34,414 nt of DNA from Bacteroidota bacterium (GCA_023430465.1 JAEZAM010000144.1:1-34414); one strand, 5' to 3'; numbered from the stretch's first letter, positions 24,427 to 33,924 are shown. Notes: generated from the letters alone by a model not told the origin. Numbers and translations are program-made.

Positions 24427-27400
24427 ATTCCCCCATGTATCTCCGGAAGGCTGCAGTCCGCTCAATCATCTTTATCACTTTTGCCTGGAATTCTTCATTC
24501 TGTTTGGCCGGTCCGTTCTGGCTGGTAAAGTAGATGGTATAAAAGAGATTATCACGAAAGACATAGCCCGGGTCCGTGATATCCGACTTTGAGATCACTA
24601 CTGCAAGTAGTTTCGATTTTGTCTTCTTCTCATCATCCCCCGTCGTTCCTGTTTTGGCATAATAAAAAAATCGGTTCCCATCTTTCAACCGTGCGCCAAG
24701 CGCACCGGCGGTACCGGCGAAAAGCGCATCCTTCATCCCCTTGAATACACCGTTGCTTACGATATCCATGAACTGGTTATAGCCGATCGACGGATCCACC
24801 TGAAAAGCGCTGTGCCGCGATGCCGGGGGATAGGCATCAAATGTCAGGTGATAGTTCCGGTTCAGGGTCACAAGTTTTCCATAACCTTCCACCATGGAAG
24901 CAGGTGACATCATCACCTGGCTGCTGCCTTTCACATGTCCCCTGAAGCCGGTAAGAAACACATCATACGGTATGCGGTGGTCCATGCCGGAAGCAGTCTG
25001 ATCAAATACCGGCGCTTCGGGGCTGATAAACGAGGCATTGCCTGTAATGAACGGATGTATTTTCTCCCTTGCGATGCTTTGCCCGCTACGGGAAGCCACC
25101 TGGAAATTATCATGCAAACCAATGGAAGTGTATGAACTGTCTGATCCGAAATCAGCTTTGCCCGCGGAGTATCCTGGCCAATGGGAGAAATCATTCAACC
25201 AATACGTTTTTCCGCTATAAGAAAAATAGGGCCAACTGAAACCCTGTGTCCCGCGTAATGAAAACTGGCTCTTCAACAACTGTTGGGGATCTTGCTTCCT
25301 GTAAGATCCAAGCAACAGCACATTGCTATGATAATAATTATCAGAGTAGCGCAGGTAATCGCTGACGTTGGATATCCTGCCATTATTTTTTTCAAAATCA
25401 TAAGGGGCGACTTTTTCACCGCCAAAACGCTCCTGCTTCTCCGTGAAGCCATCTGAAGCGAAAAGCGACCAGTCCAGGTTCAACTGGGAAGCAATGGCAG
25501 TAAATACGATGGGTTTAAGAGTTGATCCCGGTCCGGGATTCAGGCGAAGCAGGTTGATGTTGCCTACCTGTTTTCGCAGCGTTGATTGCATCACGATGCC
25601 ATTCTCTCCTTCGATTGCTGCGGCAAAGGCCAGCTTCTCATTGGGGTCAGGACGCTGGAAGCCTTTGATATGATCTGCCAGTGCAAGCATCCGTCCCATC
25701 CCATCAGCAATGGTGATCCCGTACTCCGCACCATCTCTGAACGCTGTGTCACGCATGAGCTCCTGTATCCCTGCAAGCAGAGAATCAGTCAGCCGGTAAT
25801 CAAGTGAAACGAACACATCTTTATGCACAGAAGATTTTTCCGTAAGCGCGGGTGAAACAGCTTCAGCGAAATTTCTTGCCCAGTTGAAGCGGTAAGCAAG
25901 GGGGTACACATAATAGCGGCTGCCATTGACGTAATAGTTTCGCATGAATGCATCGGGCTCCACCGATAACTTCAGTGATCGTTTACTCAATGAATCGCTG
26001 ATAGTGAGATTGGAAGGGTTGCGGAGACGAAGGCTGTCAGCTTTGCCCAAAATGACCTCGCCTGAAACTGAATTGATCTGCAAAGGCCCGCCATGATTCA
26101 CAAGATAGAGTCCGGGATCATGGTTCAATCCTGCTCTGCGTATGCTAACGGACCATCCTGCTAATGACTGTTCCGCGTCATCGTGTGGCGATAGTTGAAT
26201 AAACTGACCATTGCCCGCATCCCATGCAGAAACATTGTAAAAGCTGGTGTCCGAAAACACGTTACCGGTCCAGAGCTGTTGCAGGTGTGGCGGCGCTTCG
26301 ACGCGGAAATAATTTTCATTCACAGCCATCTGCGGTGCCCCGGTAGATATGTCAAGGGATAACAGGCGACGCCTGTCTGTGTGCGCAGCGAATGATCCGC
26401 GCGCGTATTGCCCCACCTGGCTGCGGATGAATGGCGAAGGAAAACTGATCGCATCGCGCTGAAGCAGTTGCCGAAGTGTATCAGTAAAGACCGCATCACG
26501 AGATGCGAGATCGAGACTACGTGTGAAACTGGCAGTATCTATGGAAGTGAATAACGGTTGTAGCACGGCTTCTGTATACGTGGACACCTCATCAGATAAC
26601 GTTGCAAGATTGAATTGCTTTTCCCTGTTGAATCCAGGCCGTACAAACAGCAGCATGACAGCCAGCAATGAAAATACAGCCAGCCCAGGAAGAAATTTCA
26701 ACCGATGCCGGTAATGTTCTGCAGGTATCCGCGCAAAGACGAGCAGGATGGTGATGACAAGCATCGACGGAAAGATGATCGACTGCTTACTCAGGATACT
26801 GGCAAACGGCAGATCCTGGCCGAAGAAAATATAGCGACCTGTTGCAGCAAGTGTTACGAGCAATGATGCAATGATAAGATAGTTGAGGATGGCGAATCCT
26901 GCATTCACTGCCGGGTAGCCCGCATTTGTCCGGTTTGTAAAATCGGGGTATAACTTATAGAATGATGAAACAAGTATCCCGGGAATCAGCAGAAGAAACA
27001 CGTAAAGCAGTGCACTTGATTTGCCATGCTCTGCAACGAGAAAGCGGCTGGTGACGAGGTCAGTTGCCTGGGCATTGTATTTTGCTCCTTTATTTTGCGG
27101 GGCATGCTGTAACATCTGGAATCCTTTCTGCGCCATCCCCGGATTATTATCGGGATCGATGAACGTATTGATGAACCACTGATTTTGCGCAGCACGAATC
27201 ACGGGTTCATATGTTTTCCCATCCCTGTAAGCATTGGCTACAGCCTCTGATGCGGGGTGAATGAGTACATCTATCCGGTACCTGGTCATGGCCGCCTTAT
27301 CAAGCACAAATTCCTTCCGAAAAAACAGGCTGGTTATCAGAAAAACAGCTACACCCAGTGTCACCGCCACCCGTCTTGATTTACGTTGAGGCGTCCGAAA

Positions 27401-29557
27401 AGCCAACCGGTAAAAGACATAGGCGGGAATGAATGAGGCGATGAAATAGATTACATAATATCCTGCCTGGGGCAGATCAAGAATGAAATTAAAAATGTGC
27501 GGCGCATATAGAAGGTTGAGAACAAATGCAGCGAGCCAGATGATTCCGGTGGTGATAAACAGCCGCGCATTTCTGTTGCTGCCGGATGATAATCCACCGA
27601 TACCATAATTGATGCAGACGAATGCTTCATGGAAAAGTATAAAATTCAGAAAGACGATGGCAAAGCCGATATCGATCAGCAGGAAGCTCCCCAGCAGGGA
27701 GAAAGAGAGCAATATCTTCAAGGGGTTACTGACCAGCATTTCCAAAGTCCGGTTGGATGAAATCTGCCACCACTCCTCACCCTGTGATGCTGTGAGCGGA
27801 GAAAAACGGTAGGAAATGAACAGGAAAAGAAAATAAAGCAAGAGCAATAAAATGGCGAGGTGCCGGCTTATGCCTGGATCGAAGCCATTGGCCCATGCGA
27901 AGCCAATACTACCGATGAGTATGATCAGCCAGCAGGTGATAAAACTGACGAGTGGATTTTTGCGAAGGAGTGCCGGTATACGACGGGTGAGAACTGAAAG
28001 AGAAGAAAACCTGAACTTCACTTTTGCCTTGCGGAAAAACCCTGCGGCTCCGAAGAACATTCCAAGCAACAAAGCCGCTGCAGGGATGATCAGAAAATTA
28101 CCGGCACTTTCCAGTTGTTGCCTCGATGGCAGATCGATGCCATCATAGGGCGGAAATGTTTTGTATCTCCAGTAGAGAAAAAATCGTGTAGTTAAAAATA
28201 CCACCGATACGATCGCGAGCACCTGAGCGATAAATGAACCATCGTTGCGCGACCAATAGAAGCCTGCGAGTACAGCAGCGATGAAGAAGAGCAGGCTTCC
28301 AACAATCAACCATTTCCAGATCGACGACGGGATGGAGAACCCGGCGAACTGCCAATCCGTTGTATCTGCGATGGAAAATAACCACGCTGCATTTCCTGAA
28401 TGCATGGGCAGGGTGAACTGCTGATCTGTGACCGGCACCGGCGACATATCCGCAAGGCGCTGCAGGCGGGGTTGGAGTGAGCTGTTACCGGTTGAGGGTT
28501 CATAGGTCATCAGGACAGCAGGAAAGGAATTCTCCCGCAATGCACTGTATCCGCCAAACATAAATCCTTCCCTGAAAATGGAAGGCACACGGGTCATCTG
28601 GCCCTGGTCAGCTACAATGAACTTGGCGATCATGGCTTCCCGGCTTTCCCGCCGTTCTGGTGTAAGCGGGTAGGATGAAGGATAGCGAACACGAAGTACA
28701 GTCCCACGGTTTTCTTTTACCACTGTCATCAGATTGCGCTGACTGGCAGCGACACCAAGTCCCCAGGTGAATGATTGACCGTCCGGGATATTAACATTAA
28801 ATCGCAGGCTTGATGGGGTCAGCCTCGTTTCACCATGTACAATGCTGGTTGCAAAGGCGAACAATTTTCCGGAAACAAAAAACCGTGCTTCATCATCACT
28901 ATACTGTATAATAAAAAGTTGTCGCAATGCTTCCGGGAAGGAAGGATCCCTGAACACAGGCAGATTGATGACTGCTGAATCTGATTGGAGCAAAGACCAC
29001 AGCGTTGCGCCTTTGCGAAGTGACAGTTCACGGGAAACACTAACCGGGCCGGCGTTAAATGTAAGCTTGTTTTCTTTCACACTGAACCTTAACGGCGTGC
29101 GATTTACATCGAAGGAAATAGCACCTGACTCAACCGGAAATGAGGTTGAGGCGAGCACCGATCCATCTTTACCAGACACGAACAGCGGCTCTTCGCTATA
29201 GGACGATGAAATCTGCACACCATCGGCTGACGGAGTCATCGCAAAATCATTGTATGGCAGATCATTGTTGGATGCTGTGTCAGCCGCGCCCAACCGGATA
29301 GTTTTTTGCAATAAGAATCCATCATGCCGGATAAAATGATGATCCGCATTAGTGAAGGTATCCAGCCACCGGCCCGGGTTGAAATGCAACAGCAGGAAGC
29401 TCACGCAAACGAATCCTGTCGCAAGAAAAAATACAGGAAAGGATCGTCGGTCTGTCCGACCCATGCGAAAACTCCGGTAGTGCAACCCGGCGAACAGCAA
29501 CAACAAAATGATAGCGACAACAAAAAGGCTGCTGAGCCCACTGAAGAACTGGATCAT
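24425..29557 (-). CDS. Giant membrane protein: SEDS-like polymerase fused to PBP transpeptidase
   Basis: A 1710-residue protein with a dozen or more membrane helices. Order: two helices (8-25, 40-58); a beta-rich periplasmic part (60-410); a polytopic core (413-972); a second periplasmic part (975-1240); a C-terminal penicillin-binding transpeptidase domain (1245-1700) preceded by VFVSLDYRLTDSLLAGIQEL and GAEYGITIADGMGRMLALAD. All three catalytic motifs are intact: S1345-T-L-K1348, S1405-D-N, K1635-T-G-T. In the core, TFIDPDNNPG (798-807), GFQ (812-814), T832-D833, E843-H-G and GQDLPFAS (914-921) line up in order and spacing with the FtsW/RodA loop FxxPxxDPxG-GYQ, TDFIF, EElG and GxPLPFxS. 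The catalytic-loop Asp reads Asn805 in this alignment. The transpeptidase call is firm; the SEDS call is by eye. Confidence 0.78.
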   Translation of the reverse strand: MIQFFSGLSSLFVVAIILLLLFAGLHYRSFRMGRTDRRSFPVFFLATGFVCVSFLLLHFNPGRWLDTFTNADHHFIRHDGFLLQKTIRLGAADTASNNDLPYNDFAMTPSADGVQISSSYSEEPLFVSGKDGSVLASTSFPVESGAISFDVNRTPLRFSVKENKLTFNAGPVSVSRELSLRKGATLWSLLQSDSAVINLPVFRDPSFPEALRQLFIIQYSDDEARFFVSGKLFAFATSIVHGETRLTPSSLRFNVNIPDGQSFTWGLGVAASQRNLMTVVKENRGTVLRVRYPSSYPLTPERRESREAMIAKFIVADQGQMTRVPSIFREGFMFGGYSALRENSFPAVLMTYEPSTGNSSLQPRLQRLADMSPVPVTDQQFTLPMHSGNAAWLFSIADTTDWQFAGFSIPSSIWKWLIVGSLLFFIAAVLAGFYWSRNDGSFIAQVLAIVSVVFLTTRFFLYWRYKTFPPYDGIDLPSRQQLESAGNFLIIPAAALLLGMFFGAAGFFRKAKVKFRFSSLSVLTRRIPALLRKNPLVSFITCWLIILIGSIGFAWANGFDPGISRHLAILLLLLYFLFLFISYRFSPLTASQGEEWWQISSNRTLEMLVSNPLKILLSFSLLGSFLLIDIGFAIVFLNFILFHEAFVCINYGIGGLSSGSNRNARLFITTGIIWLAAFVLNLLYAPHIFNFILDLPQAGYYVIYFIASFIPAYVFYRLAFRTPQRKSRRVAVTLGVAVFLITSLFFRKEFVLDKAAMTRYRIDVLIHPASEAVANAYRDGKTYEPVIRAAQNQWFINTFIDPDNNPGMAQKGFQMLQHAPQNKGAKYNAQATDLVTSRFLVAEHGKSSALLYVFLLLIPGILVSSFYKLYPDFTNRTNAGYPAVNAGFAILNYLIIASLLVTLAATGRYIFFGQDLPFASILSKQSIIFPSMLVITILLVFARIPAEHYRHRLKFLPGLAVFSLLAVMLLFVRPGFNREKQFNLATLSDEVSTYTEAVLQPLFTSIDTASFTRSLDLASRDAVFTDTLRQLLQRDAISFPSPFIRSQVGQYARGSFAAHTDRRRLLSLDISTGAPQMAVNENYFRVEAPPHLQQLWTGNVFSDTSFYNVSAWDAGNGQFIQLSPHDDAEQSLAGWSVSIRRAGLNHDPGLYLVNHGGPLQINSVSGEVILGKADSLRLRNPSNLTISDSLSKRSLKLSVEPDAFMRNYYVNGSRYYVYPLAYRFNWARNFAEAVSPALTEKSSVHKDVFVSLDYRLTDSLLAGIQELMRDTAFRDGAEYGITIADGMGRMLALADHIKGFQRPDPNEKLAFAAAIEGENGIVMQSTLRKQVGNINLLRLNPGPGSTLKPIVFTAIASQLNLDWSLFASDGFTEKQERFGGEKVAPYDFEKNNGRISNVSDYLRYSDNYYHSNVLLLGSYRKQDPQQLLKSQFSLRGTQGFSWPYFSYSGKTYWLNDFSHWPGYSAGKADFGSDSSYTSIGLHDNFQVASRSGQSIAREKIHPFITGNASFISPEAPVFDQTASGMDHRIPYDVFLTGFRGHVKGSSQVMMSPASMVEGYGKLVTLNRNYHLTFDAYPPASRHSAFQVDPSIGYNQFMDIVSNGVFKGMKDALFAGTAGALGARLKDGNRFFYYAKTGTTGDDEKKTKSKLLAVVISKSDITDPGYVFRDNLFYTIYFTSQNGPAKQNEEFQAKVIKMIERTAAFRRYMGE

Positions 29558-29562
29558 TTACG

Positions 29563-30546
29563 TCAGGATTGATTGAGATTGGTTTCATCAAAAACCGGGT
29601 AAGAAAGATTCCGCAGTCCCATTTTATCAAGGGCAACCCGCAGCGTCAATGCGCGGCTGCCATGTTCGGTGTTCAACTCTTTCAACAGGCCCTGGTCAAG
29701 ATCATTACCTTTTTCAACATTACCAATACGTTGAACCATCTTACCGCCTATCGCTAACTCATTCACGCGCAGGTAGAGGTATTCCGCAAAGAATAATCCC
29801 AGTGACACCAGCAGCTCCAATATTCTTTCCTGGTCTTCCCGGGAAATACGGGCAGGGTTATTTTTATTTTGATCAGCAAGCGCGTGCAGGGGTTTGAGAA
29901 AACTCTCGTAGGCATAAACCGAGATCGATCTTTCGGTAGCGAGAAACGACGCCAGGATCTCTGCTTCGGATTTCTCGCGCGAATAGCCGGGATAGTTCCG
30001 CACTTTGTACACCTGCATGATTTGTTGCTTCAGTGCGTCCAGTTCCGTAACTACCTGCTGGTACGCGGTTTCCCATTTCAATTTTTCACCTTCGAGCGCA
30101 GCGAGGCGACCATTGGAATGACCCTTCTTTTCGCCCGCGTTTGCCAGCTTTTTTGTCACAGGCTGAGACGATTCCAGTTCAAGTTCCCGGAATTCCTTTG
30201 TTATGGTATCCTTGAGCCGCCTGATTGATCGCTGATTTGCTTGCTGATTTTTCCATAGCAGAAACAATGCAGCAAGCAGGCCAAGCGCCAATGCCGAAAA
30301 TGCAATTGGTACGTATAGCGGCAGCTCCAGCTCGGCGGCCTTCGGGGGTGTAACCGGCACCTCTGCGGAAGGATAGTAGACATTCTTCAACGAATCCAGT
30401 TCGGAGCGAAGAATGATCGGGTTGCGGGTGCCGCGCTCCTTTGCCTTCAATGAGTCAACCACCCGCAGTTGAGAATCTGCCCGCTCCTGTGAAAATGCGG
30501 TTGGTGAGAGTATCATGATAAAAAGGAAAAGAAAGGTGTTTTTCAT
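29563..30546 (-). CDS. Membrane-anchored coiled-coil protein of unknown function
   Basis: I do not recognise a family in this 327-residue protein. A signal peptide (about 1-19, MKNTFLFLFIMILSPTAFSQ) is followed by a short Pro-rich extracytoplasmic part (20-75) with PVTPPKAAELELP. A single membrane helix spans about 77-97, then come a charged coiled-coil (about 98-190, Lys/Glu/Leu heptads around RRLKDTITKEFRELELE) and a helical cytoplasmic domain (200-327) with FLKPLHALADQ and LLVSLGLFFAEYLYLRVNEL. With a cleaved signal and one helix, the large C-terminal part faces the cytoplasm and could link the ATPase encoded upstream to the membrane complex. It lies 5 bp before the giant protein and 8 bp after the ATPase gene. 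Confidence 0.75.
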   Translation of the reverse strand: MKNTFLFLFIMILSPTAFSQERADSQLRVVDSLKAKERGTRNPIILRSELDSLKNVYYPSAEVPVTPPKAAELELPLYVPIAFSALALGLLAALFLLWKNQQANQRSIRRLKDTITKEFRELELESSQPVTKKLANAGEKKGHSNGRLAALEGEKLKWETAYQQVVTELDALKQQIMQVYKVRNYPGYSREKSEAEILASFLATERSISVYAYESFLKPLHALADQNKNNPARISREDQERILELLVSLGLFFAEYLYLRVNELAIGGKMVQRIGNVEKGNDLDQGLLKELNTEHGSRALTLRVALDKMGLRNLSYPVFDETNLNQS

Positions 30547-30554
30547 AAGCGTGG

Positions 30555-32936
30555 TTAGAAGTTAATGAAATTGAGTATGGTTTTACGTGGTGCCGGCTGC
30601 TGACCTCTTTGTTCTTCCTGGCGATTGTGCATGTCAGCATGAACGCTGTTGATCGAGGCCAGTTCTGACGTGCCTGACGGAAACGTGGATATATCTTTCA
30701 TGTCCTGTAACGGTGAATACACCTCTGCCAGCGAAGTCAGTATGCTGTAAAGGGAACGCACATCCTGCACCCGTTGGTTCTCCATCAGGCGGAGGTAAAT
30801 ATTATCCCGGGTAAAATAAATGTCAACGGTTTTGTTGCGGAATGATTTCAGTTGCTGATTATTTCTCCGGACAAGCGCGGTATTGTAGATGATATCGTTT
30901 CCCGGCTGGATCTTGATGCCGCGATAGAGAAACATATTGTTGTTTAGTACATCGTTATTCTTCGACAAACCTTCCTTCTTGTCGATCGGTATGCCTGTAA
31001 AATCAGTGATCTTGTAGGCACCGGTGAACGCGCCATGAATGGCAACGTTCTTATTGTTGAGCGCGCGCCCTGCGGGCATTGTATTAACGCGGACTCCGGA
31101 ACCAAGCAACGCGAGCAAACCTTTCTCTGTTTTCTCGCGCAGTTCATCAAAATAAAACGCCCGGCCGCTTAGCATGATCACCTTGATGCGCTTGCGGATA
31201 TCACGGGTTAGTACGTCACTGATGCTGGAAAGGATGCAATGGACGATGCAATCTGTAGCCCTGTGCACGAGACCGGTGATCTCATCATCCCAGCGCACAG
31301 ACCTGTCGCGCAGAATAGCTTCGGCGTATTGCAACAGCGTGGATTGATCACGGTGCAGGTTGGCAATGGTTCTTTCGCTGCCTGGCCCTGCTTCGGACAA
31401 ATTTGCAAACCCGGCAATACTCACTGGTTCGAGGGTCTTGTATCTCTTTTTGATATTTTCCACAAGCTGTAAAAACCCAAGTACATCCACCGTCAGATTT
31501 TGCCCTATGATCTGCCGGGTGATAAAGTCGCGGACGGACAACTCATTTGTACCGGGGATCACTTTCAGCACAAGGCTCAGAAAATCTTCGATAAATGCAT
31601 ACGACAATACATTGCCTGCGCCGGCAAAACCTGTGCGGAAGAAGCTGGAATAATTTTCATTATCATCTGCCATGACGATGGAGATATCGGTTGTACCCTT
31701 CCCGCAATCGATCACCAGCGCCATATCGCCATTTACCAATCGCACATCATTCCCGCTTGTTTGCTGGTAGCCCATAAACGCTGCATCGCTTTCCGAGATG
31801 GTTTCATACTCAACTGCCGGCGGGTTACCCGGCAATGACAGCGAATCCATAAGGGCGGCGGTACGCAACCTGAGCTCATTCAGCAAACTGAAAACATCAT
31901 GCTGTGTATAAATATTAGGAACAAGCAGTGTAACGATGATCCCACCTGATCGAAACTCCGGCTTGGTGCTGATCATCAACCGCAATAACCGCAGCAGGAT
32001 AGCACTGATGAGCTGGTGCTTATGTGTACGTATGCTGTAATCCTCGGATTGTGCGCCGACGATCATCTGGAGGCTGCGTTCAATACCAAGCTTGAGATTT
32101 GGAATGATCTCATAGTTATCCCGAAAATCGACGGAGGTGGCGGCCACTTCCTGCCTGGTGATGAACAAACGCACCTCATCCTGGCGGATATCTTTGTGAA
32201 AATTGAACGGAAACCTTTCCCGCTCTGTTTCAGAGATGCGTTTCTTCACAGCAAAGAAAGTGCGGTACAGCAGCGGCTGACCCTGCTCCTGGTTAAGGAA
32301 TTCTTCGCGGCGATAATGCCTGCCGGGCTCCTGCAACTGCAACTGGCTTACCAGGTTTTCGAGTATATCGTATTGCATCACGGCTGATTGCGGCCCGCAG
32401 TTGCGGTAGCCAACCTGGCTGGACTCGCTGCCAAAATCGATCACCACGCGGTTGCAGGCAGGCGCGGGAACCATGGCCAGCTCGTACCGCGCAGAGCAAA
32501 CAGTGTTATCATCGAGATGCAGTGAAATATGCAGCGAGCAGTTGAAGTTTGTTGCCCGATGCGTGTAGTAGCCCAGTGTTATTCGCTTTTGCGAAGCAGA
32601 ATAATCCAACCGCAGCCCGGACGCAAGCCCGGCGGATTGGACCACATGAAATTTTCCGGTCTTGCGGATGATGAGTTCATATCGCCCCGCGTCGTCTTTC
32701 AGTTCGAGGCTGCACTCCGTCAGGTTCACATCCTGCAGCCCGGATGGAGCCATTTGATTCAATGTAAGCCGGGAAGGATCTTCCAGTGTGATGATGGGCA
32801 CCACCACTCTTTCCTCTACGGGAATAACAAAATTGAAATCTGTCTCCTGGCGGTTTCCCTCTACTTCATCGCTATCTAATTTCGCGATGAAGTACCGGTC
32901 GCTTCTGATGAGGAGAGGCAAATAGTAGAGATGCAT
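30555..32936 (-). CDS. Actin/Hsp70-fold ATPase with N-terminal beta-rich extension
   Basis: A soluble protein of 793 residues. After a 160-residue beta-rich N-terminal extension that I do not recognise, the actin-superfamily nucleotide motifs appear in order: phosphate 1 VVIDFGSESSQVGY (Asp167), phosphate 2 ALVIDCGKGTTDIS (Asp410 to Asp417) and an adenosine-type motif KVIMLSGRAFYF (Ser590-Gly591). The 243-residue gap between phosphate 1 and 2 is longer than in actin or MreB. After about 700 the C-terminus is low in structure, with RQEEQRGQQPAPR. It is likely cytoplasmic and binds ATP. Position in an operon with a peptidoglycan-synthase-like protein suggests an MreB/FtsA-like scaffolding or switching role; a relation to SrfB-type actin-like proteins is possible. 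The function is inferred, the fold is well supported by the motifs. Confidence 0.8.
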   Translation of the reverse strand: MHLYYLPLLIRSDRYFIAKLDSDEVEGNRQETDFNFVIPVEERVVVPIITLEDPSRLTLNQMAPSGLQDVNLTECSLELKDDAGRYELIIRKTGKFHVVQSAGLASGLRLDYSASQKRITLGYYTHRATNFNCSLHISLHLDDNTVCSARYELAMVPAPACNRVVIDFGSESSQVGYRNCGPQSAVMQYDILENLVSQLQLQEPGRHYRREEFLNQEQGQPLLYRTFFAVKKRISETERERFPFNFHKDIRQDEVRLFITRQEVAATSVDFRDNYEIIPNLKLGIERSLQMIVGAQSEDYSIRTHKHQLISAILLRLLRLMISTKPEFRSGGIIVTLLVPNIYTQHDVFSLLNELRLRTAALMDSLSLPGNPPAVEYETISESDAAFMGYQQTSGNDVRLVNGDMALVIDCGKGTTDISIVMADDNENYSSFFRTGFAGAGNVLSYAFIEDFLSLVLKVIPGTNELSVRDFITRQIIGQNLTVDVLGFLQLVENIKKRYKTLEPVSIAGFANLSEAGPGSERTIANLHRDQSTLLQYAEAILRDRSVRWDDEITGLVHRATDCIVHCILSSISDVLTRDIRKRIKVIMLSGRAFYFDELREKTEKGLLALLGSGVRVNTMPAGRALNNKNVAIHGAFTGAYKITDFTGIPIDKKEGLSKNNDVLNNNMFLYRGIKIQPGNDIIYNTALVRRNNQQLKSFRNKTVDIYFTRDNIYLRLMENQRVQDVRSLYSILTSLAEVYSPLQDMKDISTFPSGTSELASINSVHADMHNRQEEQRGQQPAPRKTILNFINF

Positions 32937-32951
32937 AAGAATGATTTAGTA

Positions 32952-33773
32952 TTAATCTTTACAGAACCAGCGGTCGTTGAGATTGCCGTAATTCGATTGT
33001 TTGTCGGCAGAGTAACAGAAATTGAATACAGGTGATTGTATGGAAACAAATGCCACCGACACACTGTCGCCCTGGGTCATGCCTGGCAATTCGCGCGTAA
33101 CGGGTTCGGTGTAGTCAATGCCTTTCAGCGTGAGTGTATCAGTATGAACGAGATTACCCTTTTCCCAGGTATCAACACGAATGGCGGCATTGGTGATAAA
33201 ATAACCGGTGGCATTATCCAGTGTCACGCTGCGGTTGGTAAAGCGGGTGGCTTCGGGAATCGTATCCCGGTTGGACCGGAACGACAGCAGGATCCGATCT
33301 GGCCAGGTATTCCGGATACGCAGGTTGGTGCGCGTGACACGATCCAGTTTAACCCCACGGCTGTATTCTACAGCAGTGATGAGCGAATCAACATTAAGAG
33401 GTGGAGTATTCTCAGGCCGCGCGGCATTGACGGTCAATGGCGGAGCGGGGCTCCAGGATATCCGGGTGAAATTATAAATAAAGATTGCGGCAATGATAAG
33501 GACGGCCATGATCGCCAGCCGGCTTATCCAGCGAAATGATGCAGGAGGTTTGGAACGCGCGGCGACAGCCTGGGCAGAAGGTGCTGCGGAAACGATTTTG
33601 GCAGGTGCAGCGAGACGGCGATACTGCACAAGGGTCAGCCATTCCTTACCACCGAACGGCCAGATGCGAATAGAAGATGGGTCCGAAACAGACCTGATTT
33701 GTGATTCAAGTTCTTCGGCCGAATGCAGTTCTTTAATCCCGTTCGATCCATTGATGAACAGATATTTTTCCAT
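32952..33773 (-). CDS. Single-pass membrane protein, GYF_2-like N-terminus
   Basis: A 273-residue protein, first gene of the four-gene operon. Residues 1-52 (KYLFINGSNG, SAEELESQI, SIRIWPFGGKEWLTL) follow the GYF_2 pattern: an aromatic first strand, a helix with SAEEL, then the (V/I)W-x-x-G-x-x-W turn. Residues 53-80 are an Ala/Pro-rich linker, 82-102 a membrane helix (ISRLAIMAVLIIAAIFIYNF), and the rest a beta-rich extracytoplasmic domain with many Asn, Thr and Arg. By the positive-inside rule the N-terminus is cytoplasmic. GYF domains bind proline-rich peptides, and the coiled-coil partner has a Pro-rich stretch; that pairing would need the same compartment and is not supported as placed. 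Function unknown. Confidence 0.72.
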   Translation of the reverse strand: MEKYLFINGSNGIKELHSAEELESQIRSVSDPSSIRIWPFGGKEWLTLVQYRRLAAPAKIVSAAPSAQAVAARSKPPASFRWISRLAIMAVLIIAAIFIYNFTRISWSPAPPLTVNAARPENTPPLNVDSLITAVEYSRGVKLDRVTRTNLRIRNTWPDRILLSFRSNRDTIPEATRFTNRSVTLDNATGYFITNAAIRVDTWEKGNLVHTDTLTLKGIDYTEPVTRELPGMTQGDSVSVAFVSIQSPVFNFCYSADKQSNYGNLNDRWFCKD

Positions 33774-33924
33774 GCTTGGGAAACTATTTTGGTGCTGATG
33801 CGTAGAAAAATCTCAAATGGATCGGGTTGTTGAGGAGAAAAGGTAAGGCGATTTTCCGCACTCGGTGAGGGATGAATGGAGATACAACATTTTTTTATGA
33901 ATCTCCCCCGCAGGCGTGGAAGTA

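Noticed and set aside
30555..32936. Firm assignment as virulence factor SrfB
   Set aside because: Both are large actin-like proteins, but I cannot match the SrfB N-terminal sequence or its usual SrfA/SrfC neighbours here.
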